DNA of 64,000 nt from JAMXLO01 sp963832895 (GCA_963832895.1 CAWHVQ010000004.1:124001-188000), one strand, 5' to 3'. Positions 52,210 to 61,849 are shown, numbered from the stretch's first letter. Numbers and translations: made by a program. Notes: a model not told the origin generated them from the sequence alone.

Positions 52210-53382
52210 ATGTTACTGCATACCCAGCCATCATCCGGATCCTGCAACCGAAGAAAGCAGCGCCTCCTTTGGATCGTTAACCATAAGACCCTGTTGCCGG
52301 CTGAAGTTCCAATCCTGCGCTCGCTGGGATGGGAAGTATTCGTGCCAAAAACAATCCCGAGCCATGATCCAGGGTACCGAAGTGCGGTCGTAACTTTCGA
52401 ATACGATTCGTCCCTTAATCTGCCTCCAGCCGCGCTGGCTGTTTTGAATGCCCATAGATGGTATGAGCAGCCGTGGCCACCAACGGTGGTGTGCATTGTT
52501 AACGACTATTTTCAGGCTGTAGTGTCCCACTTCTCCTACTACACAATGCCTCTTTCGGAAGCGGCTCGGAAGTTTCATGGGATAGTGATTGCGCGGGCGT
52601 TCGGCCGCGAACACCCACGAACCTACTCGGAGTTTGTAAATGTTGGACCGCGAAAACATTTGCTTCGAGAGATCGATGCACTTCATGAGCGGTTCATTTT
52701 CGCGCAAGGCTACGACAATCTCGCCGAGATCGAAGATACCGTGCTGCAGCGAACCGCCTATACGATCACAGTGCCCTTACCGAGGGACATTTATCGCCAT
52801 CAGGGACAATGGATCGGTGGCGGGCAGGCGGCGGTCTTCCTCTGTCCCGCGATATCCGATGTTGGCTTCTATCGTTCGGTTTACGAGGGAATCAAACGGG
52901 ACTTTGGCAGCTTGCCTCACGTGATATTCGGGAGGCAAGTCAACCCGCCAAACGATCCAGCTATACTGCCTTACCTCACTGAAGAAGAATTGATAGAACT
53001 CTATGCGAGGGCACCAGTGTTCGTCTACCCGCATACTGAGCCACGGCACATCCATTATTCACCCCTGGAGGCAATAGTGGTTGGCACTCCGGTGCTCTAC
53101 CTGCGGAATTCGCTCATCGGTGAATTGGCCGGCCACGCTGACCTACCTGGCGCCTGCTCCAATGTCGTCGAGATGCGAGTCAAGGCTCAAAGCCTGATCT
53201 CGGGCGACGCTAGTCTCGCCGAGTCGGTTCGCTCGGGTCAAGGCTGCATAATGCGACATTTCTCAACCGGACTTGCTCGGCAGCAATGGAGAAAAGCCCT
53301 TGCGCGCGCGCCTCTTAGTAGTAGTCCGACAGCGGTTGCCGGAAATGGCGCTGCGTCATTTGTGATCGCGACAGCGGTCTGA
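52210..53382 (+). CDS. Glycosyltransferase-like protein
   Basis: A 390-residue protein. RLLWIVNHKTLLPAEVPILRSLGWEVFVPK resembles GT-B acceptor domains, and LTEEELIELYARAPVFVYPHTEPRH with YSPLEAIVVGTPVLYL is a typical donor-domain segment with the glutamate of the EX7E-like motif. Start ATG 52210 is 50 bases after the previous stop; an SD is not obvious. Annotation as a glycosyltransferase rests on the C-terminal half. Confidence 0.68.
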   Translation: MLLHTQPSSGSCNRRKQRLLWIVNHKTLLPAEVPILRSLGWEVFVPKTIPSHDPGYRSAVVTFEYDSSLNLPPAALAVLNAHRWYEQPWPPTVVCIVNDYFQAVVSHFSYYTMPLSEAARKFHGIVIARAFGREHPRTYSEFVNVGPRKHLLREIDALHERFIFAQGYDNLAEIEDTVLQRTAYTITVPLPRDIYRHQGQWIGGGQAAVFLCPAISDVGFYRSVYEGIKRDFGSLPHVIFGRQVNPPNDPAILPYLTEEELIELYARAPVFVYPHTEPRHIHYSPLEAIVVGTPVLYLRNSLIGELAGHADLPGACSNVVEMRVKAQSLISGDASLAESVRSGQGCIMRHFSTGLARQQWRKALARAPLSSSPTAVAGNGAASFVIATAV

Positions 53383-53384
53383 AG

Positions 53385-54719
53385 ATGTTGAGAGCTGCAC
53401 TGCGTGCGGTAGGCCGCCAACTGCGTCGGGCCGTGCAGCCGCTCGTGGGTTACTGGGACCTGCGTAGCCTGCTTGAGCAGGCGAATGCCCAGCGCATTTT
53501 GCAAGTTGCTTCAATTGACCGGATCGGCAACACGATCGATCAGTTACGAACTGAACATGCTTCACGTGACCAAGCTCTCTACAACATGATCGATCAGTTA
53601 CGAACTGAATATGCTGCACGTGACCAAGCTCTCGTGTCAGCCCTCGACAGTTGGGTTGGTGAGGGGATAGAGCGGCTGGACGGTTATCTCGTACATCACG
53701 CTGCTGCGCTGGGACTTGAGATAGAGAACCATTCCGCCGCGCTCCGTCTTGCCATCGACGGGGTTCGCATTGCCGATGCTGACTACGCTACGGCCTGCTT
53801 ATCTGCGCTGAATAGCGTCACAACGTCGCTTGCGACGCTCCAGTCGCATCTAGGGCCGCTCCAATCACAATTGGCGGCCACGAACGCGCACAATGAGGCT
53901 ATGCGAATCCAGCTTGGTGAATTTATGCCCCAAACCTCTCCGCTTTACTTGGCTAACGGTTTGAATGTGATGCTGCATGCCCGAGGGTACGATTTAGTCG
54001 TACCCAGCGACGAGGACGGCCTTCTATCGTACCTCGTGCGCCACGGCATAGAAGCAGTGGAACCGGGCGTGCGATACATCATGGAGAGGCGCATCCGGCC
54101 CGGAGCGATCGTAATCGAAGGCGGCCCCAATGTCGGTCTACATTCCGTGACCATGGCAGCGGCAGTTGGATCCGATGGCAGCATCACTTGCTTCGAACCC
54201 CTCGCTCGCATCGCGAATGCCCTAGAGCGAACCTTGCGCCTCAACGGCTTTGCAGGCAGGGTGAAAGTAGAGCGGCTTGCCCTCTCCGATACGACGGGAA
54301 CAGCGACGTTCAATGCGGCGTTGCACAGTCCGTACAGTTCGCTTTTCGGGTTGTCGGAGAATATACCCTTTGAACGTTGCACCGTCTCGAAGACTTCGCT
54401 CGACGATTACATCCCGGAGGGCACATGCGTGCACTTCGTTAAGCTAGATATTGAGGGCGCTGAACCATGCGCCTGGCGAGGTATGCGAAGAGTTTTGCGG
54501 GAAAGCCCGGGAATTGAGATCATTATGGAATGGTCGGCTTCTCACTTCGCGCGCTCTGGCGAGGATCCTAGCGCGTTCATGCGGGACATCCGATCGGCTG
54601 GGTTCATGCCGTACGTAATCGAGGATGGACCTACAATTGGACAACTTAGCCCTGTGTCACACGAGTCTGCAATGACCTTAGAAGGTAGCAACCTGCTACT
54701 CACTCAACGGCTATCGTGA
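53385..54719 (+). CDS. FkbM-family methyltransferase with N-terminal coiled coil
   Basis: A 444-residue protein starting at ATG 53385, two bases after the previous stop. Residues about 30-180 are a long heptad-rich coiled coil including two 18-residue repeats (IDQLRTExAxRDQAL). Residues 200-440 are the SAM-dependent FkbM domain: RPGAIVIEGGPNVGLHSV is the SAM-binding loop (usual form DxGAN replaced by EGGPN), CFEPLARIANALERTL the adenosine region, FVKLDIEGAEPCAWRG the family-specific motif. It probably O-methylates a sugar in the glycan. The coiled coil may oligomerise or anchor it. Confidence 0.82.
   Translation: MLRAALRAVGRQLRRAVQPLVGYWDLRSLLEQANAQRILQVASIDRIGNTIDQLRTEHASRDQALYNMIDQLRTEYAARDQALVSALDSWVGEGIERLDGYLVHHAAALGLEIENHSAALRLAIDGVRIADADYATACLSALNSVTTSLATLQSHLGPLQSQLAATNAHNEAMRIQLGEFMPQTSPLYLANGLNVMLHARGYDLVVPSDEDGLLSYLVRHGIEAVEPGVRYIMERRIRPGAIVIEGGPNVGLHSVTMAAAVGSDGSITCFEPLARIANALERTLRLNGFAGRVKVERLALSDTTGTATFNAALHSPYSSLFGLSENIPFERCTVSKTSLDDYIPEGTCVHFVKLDIEGAEPCAWRGMRRVLRESPGIEIIMEWSASHFARSGEDPSAFMRDIRSAGFMPYVIEDGPTIGQLSPVSHESAMTLEGSNLLLTQRLS
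53535..53642. repeat. In-frame 54-bp tandem duplication
   Basis: Two consecutive copies (53535-53588 and 53589-53642) encode IDQLRTEHASRDQALYNM and IDQLRTEYAARDQALVSA. DNA identity is high over the first 45 bases, including silent positions, so the duplication is recent. It lengthens the coiled coil of the FkbM protein by about 2.5 heptads. Confidence 0.85.
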
Positions 54720-54803
54720 TCCATCTTTCGTGGTGATTTGGGTGTACCGGCCAGCTACGCGTTGCTCCGACAAAGATTTGAGAATTCGCAGAGGGCCATC
54801 CTG

Positions 54804-56118
54804 ATGACATTGAGAATTGCATGGGCGGCGCCGTGGAACGTGCGTTCTGCCATCGCGCGATCGGCCAGTGACATGGCTTTCGAGCTGGCGCGGCGGGGCC
54901 ACGAAGTGACCGTATTCCGCACCGAAGCCGGCGATGCATTGGCTCTTCCGGAGCTGTCCGCACCTGGTCCTGTCGCTTGCCTCGACGATGTGGCAGCGGC
55001 CGACGTACGCCAGAACTTTGATACAGTAGTGGCGCATTTTGGGAACAACTTCAGCCAGCACGGAGCATTGTTGACCAGGCTGTACGAGTTGGAAGCTGTC
55101 GGCGTATTCCACGATATCACAGTTGCCGGGCTCGTTTGGGAGTCGAGTCGGGGGTGATATGGCAACAATGCGCCAACTAGTTCACGCCACCTACGGCGAC
55201 ATCGCCGACTACGAACAAATCGCACCGTCTGATGTCGCATTCCAACCACCTATGTTGGAGTGGTTAGCCCGCCAAACCGTAGGGGCTGTCGCTCATGGTG
55301 AGCACTATGTAGACCACTTGCGCCGGGCGTGCCCAGGACCGGTGGCTGTCATCCCTTTGGCATTCGCTATTCCAGAGTTGCCGCCGCCTGCGCCTGCATG
55401 GATTCGAATGACAATCGCAACAATGGGCAGAGTAGACCCGAGCAAGCGGATTGACCAGCTGCTGCTTGCGGTAGGTGCTTCGCCAATCCTTCGTGAGCGG
55501 TGTGCCATTAAAGTCATCGGCGACGCGCCCCCATCCGAGCAAATAAGATTAAAGGGAATTGCCAGGGCTGCCGGTGTCGAGCCACCCGCGTTCACTGGGT
55601 GCATACCGGATGGTAGGATACCCGAGACGCTCCGTGATGTAGATGTCATTTCGTGCCTACGAAATCCGGTTGTGGAGGGAGATTCCGCTATATTGGCCCT
55701 TGCCCTCGCCTCAGGTCGCCCCACCCTCGTGACAACCCAAGGTTGCTATGCGGAGCTTCCAGGCCATCTCGTCATGAAATGCGCGCCTGACAATGAGGCA
55801 TTGGACGCGATGCGCCACTTGGAATGTTACGTCCGGAATCCCGCCGAAAAGTTCGCTATGGGCAAGCGCGCGCGCGATTATGCGATCAAGCGCTACGCAC
55901 CGAGTTCCTGTGCCGACAGCTTCTTGCCTCTGCTCGAGCGGGTCGTAGCTTACGGGCCAGTACGCCAAGCTAGGCGTGAACTCTCTCATACTCTGGCTGA
56001 ATTTGGCCTCGGCGCTGATGATCCGGTGACGGCGGAGTTGGCGTTGGCGCTTCCGATAGTATATCCTGCTGGGAGAGGAGACCAAGATGGAGGCAGATCA
56101 GTCGGCGATGAGGAATAA
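54804..56118 (+). pseudogene. Glycosyltransferase (GT4-like) split by a one-base frameshift
   Basis: The first part, from ATG 54804, reads MTLRIAWAAPWNVRSAIARS... FHDITVAGLVWES and stops at 55157. The second part, in the next frame, continues GGDMATMRQLVHATYGDIADYEQI... through the donor domain (MGRVDPSKRIDQLLLAVG, then EGDSAILALALASGRPTLV) to 56118. The break lies at a run of five G (55150-55154). Removing one G restores one frame of about 437 residues. Whether the insertion is real or a sequencing error cannot be told. Confidence 0.75.
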
Positions 56119-57293
56119 AAGGATCCCGCTCTATCAACCAGATCTCTCAGGAAACGAGCGTCGTTATGTTTCCGAATGTGTGGAAAGCAGTTGGATTTCG
56201 TCGCTCGGCAGCTTCGTCGGGAGGTTCGAATCCGCGATTGCGGCAGCAACTGGCGCTCCCCACGCGATTGCCGTGTGCAATGGTACCGTTGCTTTGCATC
56301 TCGCGCTTCACTGCCTGGGCATCGGTGTAGGGGACGAGGTGATCGTTCCAACCTTCACCTACATCGCTTCGGTCAACACCATCACCCAGACAGGGGCGAC
56401 AGCAATCTTTGCCGAGAGCCGCTCTGGCGATTGGCTCCTGGATACAGTAGATGTCGAAAGGCTGATCACGCCGAGAACCAAGGCAATTATGCCTGTGCAC
56501 CTATACGGGGTTCCATGTGACATGCCGGCGCTGATGAGGCTCGCTGAACAACATGGGCTAAAGGTAATTGAGGATTGTGCCGAGGCACTAGGAACCTGTC
56601 TCAATGGCCGACACGTCGGCACCTTTGGGGATGTAGGAACCTTTAGTTTTTTCGGAAATAAGACCATCACCACCGGCGAGGGAGGCGCGGTGATCGCCAA
56701 TAATGAAGCTTTAGCAGCGCGGCTTCGCATGACCAAAGGTCAAGGCCAGTCGCTGAACTCGGCGCTACTGGCATGAGGTCTTGGGCTTCAATTATCGGAT
56801 GACCAACATCGCTGCTGCGATCGGGACAGCACAGATGGAGCGATTTGAGGAAATCCTTGCCCGAAAGCGCCAAATCGCAACCACCTATAGGCGACTCCTG
56901 GAGCACTCCTTTGTCCAGTTTCAAGAGGAGCCGTCTTGTTCTGTTTGTTCTAATTGGCTCGTCACCGTACTGCTGCCGCAGGATGTCGATAGGGACCAGG
57001 TCATCTCTACGATGGCCGGTGAAGGCATCGAGACACGCCCTACATTCTACTGTGCTCACCAAATGCCGATGTATGCGTCCGCCCCTGAAGGATGGAACAA
57101 ATTCTTAGTCGCCCAAAACCTAGCCTCGCGTGGCATCTCCTTGCCAAGCTACCCGTCGCTGTCATCGGAGGACCTGATTCGGGCGGTGAATGCCCTCAAG
57201 CTCGCTATTACCCGCCAGAGGACGTCGTCCAGCCACGCCCCTGGCTCGTCCAAACCCCTGCCTTTGTCGGTCATTCACGCAGTGTCACGCTAA
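56087..57293 (+). pseudogene. DegT/DnrJ/EryC1 sugar aminotransferase split by a one-base frameshift
   Basis: The front half carries PLYQPDLSGNERRYVSECVES, AVCNGTVALHLAL, the PLP aspartate (VIEDCAEALG) and the Schiff-base lysine in SFFGNKTITTGEGG. The frame stops at 56776 after GQGQSLNSALLA, but one base over it reads RRYWHEVLGFNYRMTNIAAAIG, the conserved continuation, up to 57293. A single extra base near 56757-56761 explains this. The intact enzyme would make a 4-amino- or 3-amino-sugar nucleotide, matching the PglD/NeuD-like acyltransferase at 49351. ATG 56108 is an alternative start. Confidence 0.8.
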
Positions 57294-57416
57294 TTAGTCG
57301 CTACTGAGTCGCAAAACATACAGGCGGCAAAATTTCGCTTGGCGCGACGCAAGTGTGATTGGTTATCGGTGGCGATTCAAGACCGTCCGGGGAGTGGTGG
57401 GACCAACTACGCCATG

Positions 57417-57463
57417 CAAGCCCAGTTTTCCGCCCCTTCATCACTGTCCGCGAACGGAGAATT
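57417..57463 (-). mobile_element. Short IS66 TnpC remnant
   Basis: On the minus strand about 16 codons read PFADSDEGAENWACMA, matching the same part of the IS66 fragment at 61585-61809 (SDEGGENWACLA). No other IS66 sequence adjoins it; the serine-recombinase element seems to begin just beyond. Confidence 0.5.
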
Positions 57464-57512
57464 TCTCCTGAGAGGCAAATCGAGGGGACATTCTGCCCAT
57501 ATCAGCCAAGAA

Positions 57513-57755
57513 GTTGAGGTCCATTACCGCTGGCACGCGCTGCATGGCCGCAAGGTCCGACGGCTCTACGCCGAGCAGCGATCTGGGAGAGAGGTTGTCG
57601 TCGTTGGGGCTGAACCGGGTGTGGCGATTGTCCTTGCCACCTGGATGCTTGATCCTGCCGTTTGCTCGACGATGTCGCTTGGCGCTCCGACGATCGACAT
57701 CTCTGGCCTAGCCGACCTTTATCGGCTGCTGAAGGCGCTCGGACTCCGACGAAGA
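57513..57755 (+). pseudogene. Small recombinase-accessory protein remnant
   Basis: About 81 codons: VEVHYRWHALHGRKVRRL, SGREVVVVGAEPGVAIVLATWMLDPAVCS and IDISGLADLYRLLKALG. From memory, small proteins with this pattern precede large serine recombinases in rhizobial and related elements. The segment has no start codon at its front and no stop at its natural end (the frame is open from 57339 to 58229), so it is probably decayed. Function unknown. Confidence 0.45.
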
Positions 57756-57792
57756 TGCTCCGATGAACCCCTGCCCACTGAGGAGGTTCATC

Positions 57793-57969
57793 ATGCGACC
57801 ACCGTCGCAATTAACTGTTGCGACCAAGCCACCGCGTCAGCTCGCGATATCACTAGACCGTCCCGTGTTGAACGGGATGACACCCACCGACCGCAACACC
57901 GCGATCCGGCGTCTGGCCCGCCTGCTGATGGAAGCCGCCGGCGTGGATCCCGAGGAGAGTCGGCAATGA
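57793..57969 (+). CDS. Small conserved protein upstream of the serine recombinase
   Basis: A 58-residue protein starting at ATG 57793 with AGGAGG six bases upstream. It is basic at the front (MRPPSQLTVATKPPRQL) and helical later (DRNTAIRRLARLLMEAAGV). Its stop overlaps the recombinase start (ATGA), so the two were coupled. Such small genes recur beside this recombinase type; role unknown. Confidence 0.6.
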   Translation: MRPPSQLTVATKPPRQLAISLDRPVLNGMTPTDRNTAIRRLARLLMEAAGVDPEESRQ

Positions 57970-59860
57970 CGAATGCAGATCCACTGCCGCCAACAGTCCT
58001 GAGGCGCAAGGTGGTCGTGTATGTGCGCCAGTCAGCACAGTCGCAGGTGCATCTCGAAAGCCAGCGCCGTCAATATGACCTCGTTGATGAAGCTCGCCGC
58101 CACGGATTTCGCGATGTCGAGGTCGGCATCATTTGCTCGAGCTGTGCGACGTCGTCGACGCCCGCGTCATCGACCTCGATGGCGTCTACAATCCGTGTCG
58201 GCCGAATGACCGATTGCTTTTGGGAATGAAGGGCAGCATCAGCGAATTCGAACTTGGTGTCCTGCGCTCGCGCATGCTGGACGCCGGCGCGGTCCAAGGC
58301 TCGCAGTGGTGAACTCAGGATTTCCGTACCGATTGGCTTTGTCTGGCATCGGGAGATCGCTCTCGGCCTCGATCCGAATTGCCGCGTCCGGGAGGTCACC
58401 CGCGGGATCTTCCAGCGCTTCCGCGAACTTGGCAGTGCCCGGCAAGTGCATTTGGCGCTCAAAGCGGAACAAGTCCATTTCCCGCGACCGTCAGACGGCA
58501 AGAGGATGACGACTTTCGATTGGACGCCAATCCGCTACCGCAATGTCATCTCGGTGCTGAAGAACCCGTTCTATGCCGGCGCCTACGCCTACGGCAAAAG
58601 CGTCAATCGAACCCAGATCGTTGATGGCAGGGCGCGTAAGACCTACGGGCACTATCGTCCCCTTCGGGACTGCGAGATCCTGTTGAAGGATCATCACGAG
58701 GGCTACATCGACTGGGAAGAGTTTGAACGCAATCAGAAGCAGCTCGCCGCCAACGCGTATGGCCGCAAACGACGCGAAGCCCGCCAAACATCATACACCG
58801 GGGCACGCCGTGCATCGTGTTGCCTCGGTCGCAGCGATAGACGGGCGTGCTGTAACGTCCGGCGTAGAGGACACTCAGCCGACGGCCGCAGCGGCGGCAA
58901 ACCAGAAGACCGGCGAGGAGGGCGCGGCCGCCGCGGCCGGACTTTGCAGCTCTGCCCGCGAGCTCATTCGTGCCGTCGAGCCCATGGCGATCGAGGCGGC
59001 GCATTTGGCGGAACGGAGGAAGATGGAGCGCCAAGCCGAACATCGCCGCATTCTTGAGCTCGAACTCCAGCAGGCGCGCTATGAGGCGTCTCTCGCCGAA
59101 CGCCGCTTGCGACCCCGACAACCGGCTGATCGCCGCCACGCTGGAGAAGAGAACTGGGAGGCGGCCCTACGCCGCGTCCGCGACTGCGAGGCGCGGCTTG
59201 ACCCGGTAACGATGAGCGCTCCGACGCCGGCGATACCGGATCTGACTGGCATCGCCGAGGACCTCGAGGCGGCATGGAAGAACACCAACGTCACCATGCG
59301 CTGCCGCCAGCAACTGGTGCGCGCGCTGGTCAACGAGATCATCGTCGATATCGCCGAGCCGGCACGGGAGATCGTTCTGATCATCCATTGGAAAAGCGGA
59401 CAGCACTCGGAACTGCGCCTGTGTAAGCCCCGCACGGGCGAACACGCATGCGGCACCCCCGAAGACGCCCTGGCGGTCATTCGCAGCATGGCGAGCCGCT
59501 GGTCCGATCACGACATCGCTGCCACTCTCAACCGGACGGTCCTGCCAACCGGGCAAGGTAAGACCTGGACAGCGCACCGGGTCGGCTCGATCCGACGTGT
59601 CCGCGGCATCCATGCCTACAAGTCCGCCGAGAAGGACGGGACCTGGCTGACCTTGCGCGAGGCAGCTCAGCAATGCGGCGTTACCAGCTACAGGATAACG
59701 CAAGCTGATCAAGGCCGGCACCCTTCGCGCCGAGCAGGTTGTTCCCGGCACGCCGTTCCACATCCGGGCCACGGACCTGGACGCACCGTCCGTGCAGCGT
59801 GGCAAGCTGTGCTTCGCGTCCATCGCGATCCCCTTCGGGGGCGCCCGAGCGACTGCATGA
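57966..59860 (+). pseudogene. Large serine recombinase, degraded
   Basis: The start (VVVYVRQSAQSQVHLESQRRQYDLV) keeps the catalytic serine region. After DVEV about 55 residues are missing, including the usual SRLARN motif, and the frame shifts to HHLLELCDVVDARVIDLDG...MKGSISEFELGVLRSRM. Near 58281-58287 an extra G changes frame to SKARSGELRISVPIGFVWHRE, then recombinase-domain sequence follows to NQKQLAANAYG. The zinc-ribbon segment is then inverted (see 58762-58950), after which ARELIRAVEPMAIEAA continues. More indels occur near 59105, 59155 and 59700. The C-terminal helix-turn-helix (LTLREAAQQCGVTSY) is still visible. Not functional. Confidence 0.82.
58762..58950 (-). other. Inverted internal segment of the serine recombinase (zinc ribbon)
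   Basis: On the minus strand this piece reads AAKSGRGGRALLAGLLVCRRCG, then VYRCDRG and PRCMMFGGLRV, the zinc beta-ribbon of this recombinase family. The flanking plus strand encodes the parts that normally precede (NQKQLAANAYG) and follow (ARELIRAVEPMAIEAA) it. The ends carry GCCGCAAA (58762-58769) and TTTGCAGC (58943-58950), an imperfect 8-bp inverted pair. Boundaries are good to a few bases. Confidence 0.75.
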
Positions 59861-60190
59861 GGAGGTGTCGGCAGACTACAACGACATGATCTACGCCGTC
59901 ACGCCGAAGGAGATTGAAACACGCCGCAAGTCATTCATTCGCAAGTGGCGCCTGAAATGCCGTGCCAGCCGACCGCCTGGAGGAAGCCGGTGAGCGCCTG
60001 TTCACCTTCTCCCGGTTGCCCGACAGTCAATGGCGGTCGGCACGAACCACCAATGCCATCGAGCGACTGCACGAGGAGTTCAAACGCCGCGCCAAAACGC
60101 AAACCGTGCTGCCGTCAGCGGAGACGGCGGCGATGCTGTTCTGGGCACTCCTGGCATCAGGTCAGATCACCATGCGCAAGGTAGACGCTC
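59851..60190 (+). pseudogene. IS256-family transposase, C-terminal remnant
   Basis: VSADYNDMIYAVTPKEIETRRKSFIRKWRLKCRA in one frame continues after a one-base shift near 59960 as ADRLEEAGERLFTFSRLP, WRSARTTNAIERLHEEFKRR, KTQTVLPSAETAAMLFWALLASGQITMRKVD. This is the C-terminal quarter of a mutator-type (IS256) transposase, including the region around the catalytic glutamate. The N-terminal part is absent, replaced by the recombinase remnant. Confidence 0.85.
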
Positions 60191-60287
60191 GCCCGGGAGG
60201 CGACCGTTCAATGCATTGACCTTGCTGCGTGACGCGATAATGTCACCCCGCTAGGGATCACCGCTACGTCAGTCTTAGGCAACGTCC

Positions 60288-61196
60288 TTGTCAGTGAGCA
60301 GAACTCAACAAGTCGCTACGTCCCGGACGTTCTTTATGACCGTTCCCAAATGCGCAGGAACCTCAGTTGCCACTTTTCTCTCAACGGTGTTTCAGCGCGA
60401 GGAAATTTGCCCGCCCCCCGTGGCGGGCATTTGGGCTTACCAGCCCCACGACGTGGCTCATTACCGATTGTTCCAAGGCCATTTTGACCACGAATTTATC
60501 GATGCCTTCACAGAATCCAAAGTTAAGCTTACGATACTACGTGAACCTGTTAGCCGACTGGTGTCACTTTACGATTTTTGGAGATCTTATTCGTGGAACT
60601 ACATCCACAATAATCTGCCCCCCCCTCCCACTAACGGACCCGCTGCCGCGAAGTCATCCAGCTTCGCTAATTTTCTGCTCACAGCCAACTCCTTTGTCCG
60701 ACGGCACATAGACAACGCCGCAGCACGCCAAATACTAGGCCCTGACTTCGAGAGGCTAAGGCATGACAGGAGCTTGCTCATCCAGTGGTGCGTGCGTCGG
60801 CTCGAAACTTTTGACTGGGTCGGCATTACGGAAGAATTTCAAGCCTCGATGCAGTGTCTGTCGAGTTTGCTTGGCGTAGCCGAGCCGGACCTCAACATTC
60901 GGAAGAACCGAACCTACGAGGCTGACGCCGTTGGGACCGAACGTGTCACAAAGACTGAGCCTTCCGCCTATGAGCTAACGCTAACGCGGCCGCTAACTGA
61001 CATAGACTACGCAATTTACTGCCATGCCCGAAATATGCTCGCTCGTAGATGTCATGATTTGGCCTTGAAAGGGATTCAACCCAAATCCTCGTTTCACGAG
61101 ACCGGCCCTGAAACTCGTGGTGCGGCACCGGAAGGACGAGAGGTGAGTTCGCTCTATCGCCGACGATTTCTTCGTAATCTGATGTGGAGGACTTAG
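60288..61196 (+). CDS. Sulfotransferase family protein
   Basis: A 302-residue putative carbohydrate sulfotransferase. The 5'-phosphosulfate-binding loop is FMTVPKCAGTSVATFL and the 3'-phosphate motif ILREPVSRLVSLYDF. PAPS-dependent sulfation of a surface glycan is the likely role, consistent with the glycan cluster 3 kb upstream. Start is uncertain: TTG 60288, GTG 60294 or ATG 60336. GC content is lower than the backbone. It is the only apparently intact gene among the mobile-element remnants. The C terminus is basic (YRRRFLRNLMWRT). Confidence 0.8.
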   Translation: MSVSRTQQVATSRTFFMTVPKCAGTSVATFLSTVFQREEICPPPVAGIWAYQPHDVAHYRLFQGHFDHEFIDAFTESKVKLTILREPVSRLVSLYDFWRSYSWNYIHNNLPPPPTNGPAAAKSSSFANFLLTANSFVRRHIDNAAARQILGPDFERLRHDRSLLIQWCVRRLETFDWVGITEEFQASMQCLSSLLGVAEPDLNIRKNRTYEADAVGTERVTKTEPSAYELTLTRPLTDIDYAIYCHARNMLARRCHDLALKGIQPKSSFHETGPETRGAAPEGREVSSLYRRRFLRNLMWRT

Positions 61197-61546
61197 CCGA
61201 CAGCACCGCGGGCTGCAAAGCTGCGCGATATCGGCTGCGCACTTTCACACCCCGAAGGCTCATCTCGACGTCGCGGCGCTTCCTCAGCGCCGCTATCGCT
61301 TCGCACTATACGTGCAGCCCGGGCATCCGGAGAGCCGCATCGAGCCGTGCTCCAGTGCTGGTGAAGCCTGCTCTGGCCGCGGCCGTCCGCCGGGCGTGGA
61401 TTCTGTGTATGTTGGCAAGCGAGCGTCGAACGCTCTCCCGGTCCCTGAATCACGCAGCATGCCGCCGCCGATATGCGGAAGTGTGAAGCGGCGCCGCTGG
61501 TTTCGGGCACAGCCCTCTGTTTACCCCGCCATGATACCTCCCGTGT
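61197..61546. other. 350-bp stretch with no recognised feature
   Basis: Several short frames are open on both strands, none with a ribosome site or recognisable protein sequence. A minus-strand piece (EAIAALRKRRDVEMSLRG) looks as if it might once have coded, but I cannot assign it. It ends where the IS66 terminal repeat begins. Confidence 0.5.
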
Positions 61547-61812
61547 GTAAGCGGTGCCCCACCACCCTTCAGAATTTGACGGACTCAGGGTGGCCGTTCG
61601 GGCGCCCAGTGCCACGGCATCAATTCGTCGATGCGTTTCTGCGGCCAGCCATTCACCAGGCGTGTCAGCAGGTCAGTGAAATAGGCCTGTGGATTGACGC
61701 CATTCAACTTACAGGTCTCGATGAGCGATGCTAGGCAGGCCCAGTTTTCGCCGCCTTCGTCGCTGCCCGCAAAAAGGCTATTTTTTCTCGACAGACAGAC
61801 CGGCCGCATGGC
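61547..61812 (-). mobile_element. IS66-family element remnant (3' end of tnpC plus terminal repeat)
   Basis: The minus-strand frame 61585-61809 reads RPVCLSRKNSLFAGSDEGGENWACLASLIETCKLNGVNPQAYFTDLL... NGWPQKRIDELMPWHW, the C terminus of IS66 TnpC. About 38 bases beyond its stop, GTAAGCGGTGCCCC (from 61547) matches the IS66 terminal inverted repeat. The rest of tnpC is absent; the IS3-like element starts within 40 bases of the break. Confidence 0.82.
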
Positions 61813-61849
61813 GAACGCTCGACGCTGTTGTTATATCCTGGATCGGCAT

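Noticed and set aside
58603..59139. A minus-strand gene for a 178-residue zinc protein
   Set aside because: Only the central part resembles a protein and it matches the recombinase zinc ribbon; the rest is antisense to recombinase sequence, so an inverted segment explains it better.
61193..61615. A 140-codon minus-strand gene
   Set aside because: It crosses the IS66 terminal repeat, has no ribosome site and shows no recognisable sequence.
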